A DNA stretch of 6,702 nucleotides, taken from Candidatus Kaiserbacteria bacterium RIFCSPLOWO2_01_FULL_54_20 (GTDB lineage: Bacteria; Patescibacteriota; Minisyncoccia; Phycocordibacterales; UBA2100). Each line of letters begins with the position of its first letter. Within the stretch, counting starts at the first letter, position 1. The notes beneath the pieces were generated by a model that was not told where the DNA came from, made no database searches, and saw only the letters and a program-made list of their open reading frames with translations. Of the stretch, positions 1 through 4,001 are shown piece after piece. The stretch covers positions 1 through 6,702 of the forward strand of contig MFMA01000055.1 in NCBI GenBank assembly GCA_001783355.1, in the 5' to 3' direction. The position numbers and the translations under genes are program-made.

Positions 1-1368
1 AAATCGTTCACTGAAATACTGCTCGAAGGTCTGGCAGCAGATGGGGGATTGTATGTGCCCGAAGAGTATCAAAAAGTGACATCGTCGGAACTCCAAGATA
101 TGCGTGGAATGGACTATCGCGAGCTTGCGTTCAACATTTTGTCCAGGTACATGGACGATATTCCTGCGGAGGACCTCCGGCGCATCGTGGACGACACGTA
201 CACGAAAGAAAATTTCGGTAGCGAAACCATTGTCCCGCTGAAGAAACTTGAAGACGGTCTGTATCTTCTCGGGCTCTCCGAAGGCCCCACTCTCGCTTTT
301 AAAGACATTGCACTCCAGCTTTTGGGGCGTCTGTTCGAGTACGCACTTGCAAAGAATGGCGAGACGCTGAATATTCTTGGCGCGACGTCCGGCGACACAG
401 GGAGCGCCGCCGAGTATGCAATGCGCGGACGTCGCGGAATTAAGGTATTTATGCTCTCCCCGGAGGGAAGGATGAGCCAATTCCAGCGGAAGCAGATGTA
501 CACGCTCTCCGATCCGAATATTTCCAACATCGCCATCCGTGGCACGTTCGACGACTGCCAAGACATTGTGAAGCAAGTGAATGAGGATGCGGAATTTAAG
601 AGGAGGTACAAGCTAGGCGCGGTGAATTCTATCAATTGGGCGCGCATCGCGGCACAAGTCATGTACTATTTTTGGGGCTACTTCCACGCGACGACATCAA
701 ATACGGAAAAAGTTTCGTTTGCCGTGCCGACAGGGAACTTCGGTAACATTCTCGCGGGATATGTGGCAAAGCACATGGGTCTTCCGATACAGAACCTCAT
801 CCTAGCGACCAACGAGAACAACGTGCTCGAGGAGTTCTTCAAGACCGGCATATATCGTCCGCGAAGGGGAAGCGAGGTGCACGCGACCTCCTCTCCTTCA
901 ATGGATATTTCCAAGGCTTCGAATTTCGAGCGTTATATATTCGATCTAGTCGGCCGCGACGGCAAGCGCATGGCGGAGCTGCAGAGCGACCTGAAAGAAA
1001 AGGGAGAGTTCACGGTCTCGAACACCGAACGTGAGCGACTTGCCCGAGACGGATTCATCGCCGGCTCCTCGACGCACGCGGAGCGTCTTGCGACCATTCA
1101 CACACTATTCGAAAAATATGGAGTACTCATCGACCCACACACCGCTGACGGTGTCACTACTGGTTTGAAGAATCGCGATGCAGGTGTTCCACTTATATGT
1201 CTCGAAACTGCCCAGCCGGCCAAGTTTGTGGATACAATTCGCGAAGCAATAGGGCATGACCCGGAGGTACCGAAGGGTTTCTCAAAATTGCTCGAACTGC
1301 CGGAGCGTTTTGAAGCCTTTGGTCCCAGTGCGCAGGACGTCAAACGGTTCATCGCGGAGCAGGCGTGA
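1..1368 (+). CDS. thrC: Threonine synthase, 5'-truncated by the window edge
   Basis: PLP enzyme converting O-phosphohomoserine to threonine and phosphate, the last step of threonine synthesis, in the cytoplasm. The reading frame is open from base 1, and the first visible residues (SFTEILLEGLAADGGLYVPE) are the conserved N-terminal ThrC block. The true start therefore lies a little upstream, and the TTG at 49 is an internal leucine codon. About 455 residues are visible, near the full length of the long ThrC class (E. coli/yeast type). Family motifs in order are: GPTLAFKD, whose Lys codon at 301-303 is the expected Schiff-base lysine; ATSGDTGSAA, a phosphate-binding block; NSINWARIAAQ; VPTGNFGN, the glycine-rich PLP phosphate loop; ATNENNVL; SSPSMDIS; and DPHTADGV. 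The gene ends in TGA at 1366-1368. It is followed by 81 bp with no convincing terminator, so some read-through into the next gene is possible. No catalytic residue appears to be missing. Confidence 0.96.
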   Translation, partial: KSFTEILLEGLAADGGLYVPEEYQKVTSSELQDMRGMDYRELAFNILSRYMDDIPAEDLRRIVDDTYTKENFGSETIVPLKKLEDGLYLLGLSEGPTLAFKDIALQLLGRLFEYALAKNGETLNILGATSGDTGSAAEYAMRGRRGIKVFMLSPEGRMSQFQRKQMYTLSDPNISNIAIRGTFDDCQDIVKQVNEDAEFKRRYKLGAVNSINWARIAAQVMYYFWGYFHATTSNTEKVSFAVPTGNFGNILAGYVAKHMGLPIQNLILATNENNVLEEFFKTGIYRPRRGSEVHATSSPSMDISKASNFERYIFDLVGRDGKRMAELQSDLKEKGEFTVSNTERERLARDGFIAGSSTHAERLATIHTLFEKYGVLIDPHTADGVTTGLKNRDAGVPLICLETAQPAKFVDTIREAIGHDPEVPKGFSKLLELPERFEAFGPSAQDVKRFIAEQA

Positions 1369-1449
1369 CACGATTTTACCGTTTGCGCAAATACCTCTTC
1401 AGTGGGAAACTGACCGACACTTAGTAGGCTAATTTTAGCGAAAGATCAT

Positions 1450-1929
1450 ATGAATAAAGCAGTCTATATTATCGGCGGCATCGTAGTTTTACTCATTGTC
1501 GGATGGTTCCTGACGCGAGGCTCTGCTTCCATTTCTGGCGTCGACGTCGATAACAATCTCGACGGCTCGACGACCTACTCGAACGAAGAAGGAAGTGTGA
1601 CCGTAGGTACCACCGCGACAATGCCGAGCAATTGGCCGGCCGACGCGCCGGCGAATTTCGCAGGTGCTGCTATCGTCTACTCGGGAACGTCGAACCCGCA
1701 AACTGGCACAGCGGGCTCCGCGGTCTCTTATACGGTGCGTTCATCTACGGCGAGTGTAGCGGATTACTACAAGCAGCAACTTACCTCGGCAGGCTGGACT
1801 ATCGAGGCCACGGCTAACATCGCCGGCGCTACTGTCGTTTCGGCGACGAAAGACACGCGCACATTTGGCGCGTATATCACCGACACGGGCGATGGAAATG
1901 TCACAGTGACAGCTGGGATCGAATTGTAG
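1450..1929 (+). CDS. Membrane-anchored extracytoplasmic protein of unknown function (159 aa)
   Basis: I do not recognise a named family. An N-terminal hydrophobic helix (about residues 5-22) follows a single Lys and ends in TRG. There is no lipobox cysteine and no clear signal-peptidase site, so it reads as an uncleaved anchor with the rest outside the membrane. Residues 24-60 are a Ser/Thr/Gly/Asn-rich linker containing GSVTVG and MPSNWPADAP. Residues 68-159 look like a small alpha/beta domain: strands AAIVYSG and AVSYTVRS, a helix ADYYKQQLTSAGW (104-116), then strands ATVVSATK, TFGAYITD and NVTVTAGIEL. The pattern of a helix with FY/YY followed by L..xGW and alternating strands resembles small secreted domains I associate with CPR hypothetical proteins; this is recollection, not a search. 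The ATG at 1450 has no good Shine-Dalgarno (GAAAGATCAT precedes it), and the promoter is unclear. The Cys-rich gene starts 16 nt after its stop, suggesting co-transcription. Confidence 0.85.
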   Translation: MNKAVYIIGGIVVLLIVGWFLTRGSASISGVDVDNNLDGSTTYSNEEGSVTVGTTATMPSNWPADAPANFAGAAIVYSGTSNPQTGTAGSAVSYTVRSSTASVADYYKQQLTSAGWTIEATANIAGATVVSATKDTRTFGAYITDTGDGNVTVTAGIEL

Positions 1930-1945
1930 TTTAGCAGCGCTAACA

Positions 1946-2074
1946 ATGAATGTTATGAGTGAAGATGAATGCAGTTGTGGCGAACACAGCACGTGTAAGC
2001 CGGGTGACGAGACGTGCACTGGATGCGGCAAGAAGTGCCCGACGAATCGTTCGAAGATAGAAGCAGAGGAGTAG
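1946..2074 (+). CDS. Six-cysteine mini-protein, probably metal-binding (42 aa)
   Basis: A short frame, ATG 1946 to TAG 2072-2074. The product has six cysteines and one histidine in 42 residues, spaced C9-x-C11-x5-C17-x6-C24-x2-C27-x3-C31. The segment CTGCGKKC (24-31) looks like a half zinc-ribbon or metallothionein-like knot. The tail (32-42) is charged and the N-terminus acidic (SEDE). There is no signal peptide or membrane segment, so it is likely cytoplasmic. The coding case rests on the dense, regularly spaced cysteines, the intact frame between the upstream gene and a strong terminator, and the polar ends. An internal ATG at 1955 (Met4) is an equally good start. Neither start has a clear Shine-Dalgarno. 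It probably shares a transcript with the anchored protein 16 nt upstream. Function is unknown; zinc or iron binding, or metal buffering, is inference from the cysteines alone. Confidence 0.72.
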   Translation: MNVMSEDECSCGEHSTCKPGDETCTGCGKKCPTNRSKIEAEE

Positions 2075-2094
2075 GGCGAGTGAATGAGCAAACC

Positions 2095-2127
2095 AAAAGC
2101 CGCCCCCAAGAGGGCGGCTTTTGTGTT
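2095..2127 (+). terminator. Rho-independent terminator after the Cys-rich gene
   Basis: An 11-bp perfect stem (AAAAGCCGCCC at 2095-2105 pairs with GGGCGGCTTTT at 2112-2122) has a 6-nt loop, CCAAGA. Downstream comes TTTTGTGTTG. It closes the transcript holding the 159-aa and 42-aa genes, and possibly thrC. The A-tract on the left arm would also give a T-tail on the minus strand, but no minus-strand gene approaches it here. Confidence 0.92.
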
Positions 2128-2176
2128 GTGGAATTTAGTTGCACGGATCGAAACCCAATGTCGAATTTGAGCGTTA

Positions 2177-2182
2177 TATACT
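2177..2182 (+). promoter_or_regulatory. -10 box (TATACT) placed for a leaderless transcript of the 269-aa gene
   Basis: TATACT ends 6 nt before the ATG at 2189, so the expected transcription start coincides with the A of the start codon. No convincing -35 box sits 16-18 bp upstream. AGGA at 2184-2187 is only 1 nt from the ATG, too close to act as a Shine-Dalgarno. The upstream terminator at 2095-2127 means the gene needs its own promoter. Confidence 0.55.
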
Positions 2183-2188
2183 TAGGAC

Positions 2189-2998
2189 ATGTCGAATGAA
2201 CCCGATAAGTTTCGACCCTTTAAATACGATTCAATGCAAAAACCGGGCGGGAAAGAAGTCCAGCCCAAACCAGGGATACGACTGAATGAGTCCTCGACGA
2301 TAGGCGGGGGTACAGAAGTGGAGGTTCGTGAAGCCTCACTCGATTATAAGAACAGAACCGATTTACGAGGACTTGTTTTCAAGAAGTTCAAGGGACAAGG
2401 GGAATTGCCGCGTTGGTTTTTGGAAAGCAAGCTGAAATACACCCTCCAACAATGGCAGAAAATAAGACAGATACACGATGAATTGCGAAAGAGCGGGAAG
2501 GAGGGATTTAACATTCCGCCGACGGTGCGCGGAGTCGTCGGTAAAGATGGCATCGGAATCCTTATGACGGACATGCGTGAAGGTGGCAAAAAAGATGTCA
2601 TTGACCTAAAACGCCTTGTTTTCAGTGCAGAGGCGCGAAAGGTCAATCGCAAGGAATGGGATAAATTGCGGCGCGCGGTCGACCGGGATGTTCATATTGG
2701 GCTGTCTAACAACATTCGGCTTATACGAGAACAGCCACTCGACGAAGAAGAGCCACTCGACATTCTGGATCCGTGGACGGTAATTATAGACAAGAAGACG
2801 GGTGCCTGCGAGCTGGCGCTGACGGATATCGGGGAATTCAGCGGAGCGGAGGTAGACAAAATATTTGTCACTGATCACGACAAGATGCAAAAACATCTCG
2901 ACTCGATAGAAGGTGTCATAATCGGAGAACACTGGGATTGGAACGAGTACGAAAGGCGAAAACAACGGGAAAGAGATGAAAAGGAAAAGAAGAAATAG
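2189..2998 (+). CDS. Hypothetical 269-aa cytoplasmic protein, possibly a degenerate kinase-like fold
   Basis: No named family recognised. There is no signal peptide or membrane segment. Residues 1-50 are polar and likely disordered. After that, the order of segments recalls a protein-kinase or aminoglycoside-phosphotransferase fold: a beta strand with lysines, GLVFKKFK (61-68); a helix, YTLQQWQKIRQIHDELRKSG (84-103); strands VRGVVG and GIGILMTDM (113-129), hinge-like; a helix around 141-165; then DRDVHIGLSNNIRL (166-179), DPWTVIIDKKTG (194-205) and ALTDIGEF (210-217), where TDIG could stand in for the DFG motif and SNN for the catalytic-loop Asn. A proper HxD catalytic loop is missing, so if the fold is right it may be a pseudokinase. 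This is inference by eye. The C-terminus (251-269) is a run of Glu, Arg and Lys. The ATG at 2189 is chosen because a -10 box lies 6 nt upstream. The gene stands alone between two terminators and converges on ssrA. Confidence 0.85.
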   Translation: MSNEPDKFRPFKYDSMQKPGGKEVQPKPGIRLNESSTIGGGTEVEVREASLDYKNRTDLRGLVFKKFKGQGELPRWFLESKLKYTLQQWQKIRQIHDELRKSGKEGFNIPPTVRGVVGKDGIGILMTDMREGGKKDVIDLKRLVFSAEARKVNRKEWDKLRRAVDRDVHIGLSNNIRLIREQPLDEEEPLDILDPWTVIIDKKTGACELALTDIGEFSGAEVDKIFVTDHDKMQKHLDSIEGVIIGEHWDWNEYERRKQRERDEKEKKK

Positions 2999-3013
2999 TG
3001 TATACAACAAGAT

Positions 3014-3048
3014 ACAAAAACCGCCGCATTTAATGCGGCGGTTATTGC
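3014..3048 (-). terminator. Terminator of ssrA, shared with the convergent 269-aa gene
   Basis: An 11-bp perfect stem (AACCGCCGCAT at 3019-3029 with ATGCGGCGGTT at 3033-3043) surrounds a 3-nt loop. Read on the minus strand, the stem begins 8 nt after the tmRNA CCA end and is followed by a run of five Ts, a strong terminator for ssrA. Read on the plus strand, the tail is only TTATTGC, so it is weaker for the 269-aa gene that stops at 2998. Confidence 0.9.
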
Positions 3049-3050
3049 AC

Positions 3051-3438
3051 TGGTGGAGGTGGGGAGAATCGAACTCCCGTCCGAAAAATGATATGCAAGC
3101 GAATCTACGAGGCGTAGGACATTCGTTTGGTTTAAGCAGTGTACGTAGAGAATGTACAAGATCGCACACGGCCGAGCTCTCTTTCTTTAGATCCTAACTC
3201 GGAGCGAAGATGGGATCGGATCAGAAGATATGACACGCCGATTGCCGTATCTGATGTCGGACAGGGCGTGGTCGCTTAGGCTAATGCGTAAGCGAACTGG
3301 AGGTCTTTCATCTGAATAGGTGAAAGAATTCCGCGTGCTACTTTGTTCGCACTTAGATTTTGAACGTTTTAAGGAAGGCGTTCGCTTCCGTCTCGCACAA
3401 CAAGCATATTGGATTTCTCGTCGAAGCCAGTCACCCCC
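3051..3438 (-). ncRNA. ssrA: Transfer-messenger RNA (tmRNA)
   Basis: tmRNA acts with SmpB: it enters stalled ribosomes as an alanyl-tRNA mimic, then serves as template for a degradation tag. The 5' end GGGGGTGACTGGCTTCGACG (3438 downward) pairs over 7 bp, with one G-U, to CACCTCC near the 3' end (3061-3055). Discriminator A and an encoded CCA (3053-3051) follow. The T arm GGGAG-TTCGATT-CTCCC lies at 3078-3062. ATATGC near the 5' side and GCATAT near the 3' side can form the long helix H2. An H-type pseudoknot matching PK1 is readable: GGAAG (3389-3385) with CTTCC (3377-3373), and GAACG (3383-3379) with CGTTC (3366-3362). A second pseudoknot, GATCC/GGATC interlocked with CCGAG/CTCGG, lies after the tag. 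Length 388 nt is normal for a one-piece tmRNA. No clear promoter lies between smpB and ssrA, so the RNA is probably cut from an smpB-ssrA transcript by RNase P and 3' exonucleases. The exact ends are inferred from the acceptor pairing. Confidence 0.97.
3276..3350 (-). other. tmRNA proteolysis-tag reading frame (24 aa plus stop)
   Basis: The frame starts at a GCG alanine resume codon (3350-3348), 11 nt after the end of PK1, the same spacing as in E. coli tmRNA. It begins ANKVARG, continues through ILSPIQMKDLQ and ends FAYALA, with TAA at 3278-3276. A second in-frame candidate resume codon, GCA, lies four codons later and would give a 20-residue tag; the PK1 distance favours GCG. The hydrophobic YALA end resembles the usual YALAA degron but has one terminal Ala fewer. 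Confidence 0.8.
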
Positions 3439-3446
3439 CGGCGCTA

Positions 3447-3467
3447 CTCTCTGGTTTCCACAGAGAG
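3447..3467 (-). other. Hairpin in the smpB-ssrA spacer
   Basis: CTCTCTG (3447-3453) and CAGAGAG (3461-3467) form a 7-bp stem with a 7-nt loop. Three more pairs (GCT/AGC) are possible beyond one mismatch. It lies 8 nt before the mature tmRNA 5' end and has no T-run, so it is not a terminator. It may structure the 5' leader of pre-tmRNA ahead of RNase P cleavage; this role is inferred. Confidence 0.5.
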
Positions 3468-3491
3468 CAGCTTCGGGGACCGGCTGGTTGG

Positions 3492-3935
3492 CTATTTAGT
3501 TTTCAAAGTTCTTTCTATCCGACGCTTCTCCTCGCGGGCCCTGATAGATTGACGTTTATCTTCCTTTTTCTTACCACGGGCGATCGCGATCGCAAGTTTC
3601 AGTTTTGTCCCGCGATTATACACACGAAGTGGCACGATTGTCAAGCCCTTTTCGCCTTCTGCAGAGGCTACATGCGCGATTTCCTTGCGCGAAAGGAGCA
3701 GGCGACGCGTGCGTTCCGGGTCGTACGATTTAGGCGCGTTCGCTATTTGCCATGCGGGAATGCTCGCGCCGACGAGGTACGCTTCGCCGCCGCGAGCGAC
3801 GACACGCGCCCCCTTGAGCGAGCCGCGCCCTGCCCGGAGCGATTTCACCTCGGAGCCGAGCAATTCCAAACCCGCCTCCATCTCCTCGAGAATGGAATAA
3901 TCGAACCGCGCGCGCTGATTCTCTACCAGATTCAT
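3492..3935 (-). CDS. smpB: SsrA-binding protein SmpB
   Basis: Binds the tRNA-like domain of tmRNA and carries it into the A site of stalled ribosomes; its tail reads the empty mRNA channel. The 147-aa product is close to the usual 150-160 aa. Family landmarks in order are: NQRARFDYSILEEMEAGLEL (6-25); LGSEVKSLRAGRGSLKGA (26-43), the most conserved block; GEAYLVGASI (50-59); YDPERTRRLLLSRKEI (71-86); KGLTIVPLRVYNRG (96-109); KLKLAIAIARGKKKEDKR (111-128); and a basic C-terminal helix IRAREEKRRIERTLK. The ATG at 3935 gives the standard N-terminus. The frame stays open up to 4022, but that extension has no SmpB homology and would run across both promoters and into ftsH. ssrA lies 53 bp downstream on the same strand, a common bacterial pairing. 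A TATAGT box 6 nt before the ATG and no Shine-Dalgarno suggest a leaderless mRNA. Confidence 0.96.
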   Translation of the reverse strand: MNLVENQRARFDYSILEEMEAGLELLGSEVKSLRAGRGSLKGARVVARGGEAYLVGASIPAWQIANAPKSYDPERTRRLLLSRKEIAHVASAEGEKGLTIVPLRVYNRGTKLKLAIAIARGKKKEDKRQSIRAREEKRRIERTLKTK

Positions 3936-3941
3936 ATGGAA

Positions 3942-3947
3942 ACTATA
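3942..3947 (-). promoter_or_regulatory. -10 box (TATAGT) of smpB, leaderless spacing
   Basis: On the minus strand TGTATAGT is followed by TTCCAT and then the smpB ATG at 3935, so transcription would start on or next to the start codon. No purine-rich ribosome site precedes the ATG. No good -35 box is visible; the position expected for one (around 3965-3970) overlaps the ftsH -35 region on the other strand. Confidence 0.6.
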
Positions 3948-3967
3948 CAACGAACATGCGATTTTCT

Positions 3968-3994
3968 TTGCATTAAGGCCAAAATATGTATAAT
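3968..3994 (+). promoter_or_regulatory. ftsH promoter with consensus -10 (TATAAT), leaderless spacing
   Basis: TATAAT at 3989-3994 is a perfect consensus and is followed by 7 nt (GCGCCCG) and the ATG at 4002. A possible -35, TTGCAT at 3968-3973, has a short 15-bp spacer. Like the smpB box, the hexamer is preceded directly by TG. No Shine-Dalgarno is present. The earlier ATG at 3993 overlaps the -10 box itself and cannot be a start on a transcript from this promoter. Confidence 0.7.
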
Positions 3995-4001
3995 GCGCCC
4001 G

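Noticed and set aside
1382..1391. Palindrome TTTGCGCAAA after thrC
   Set aside because: Too short for a terminator, with no T-run, and occurs once; an operator is possible but there is nothing to support it.
1931..1943. Small hairpin TTAGC-AGC-GCTAA between the 159-aa and 42-aa genes
   Set aside because: Only 5 bp, no T-run; too weak to call a terminator or regulator.
3054..3080. tRNA gene suggested by a T-arm and CCA end
   Set aside because: No anticodon arm exists nearby; the acceptor partner lies about 370 nt away, which identifies it as tmRNA.
2606..3169. Minus-strand open frame spanning the tmRNA 3' end and the 269-aa gene
   Set aside because: It crosses the tmRNA 3' domain and its terminator, so it cannot be a normal gene.
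2976..3197. Plus-strand frame of 73 codons over the ssrA terminator and 3' end
   Set aside because: It is explained by tmRNA sequence on the opposite strand; no ribosome site.
3360..4001. N-terminal extension of the ftsH frame
   Set aside because: It runs antisense through smpB and the tmRNA 5' region, has no FtsH homology, and lies upstream of the ftsH promoter.
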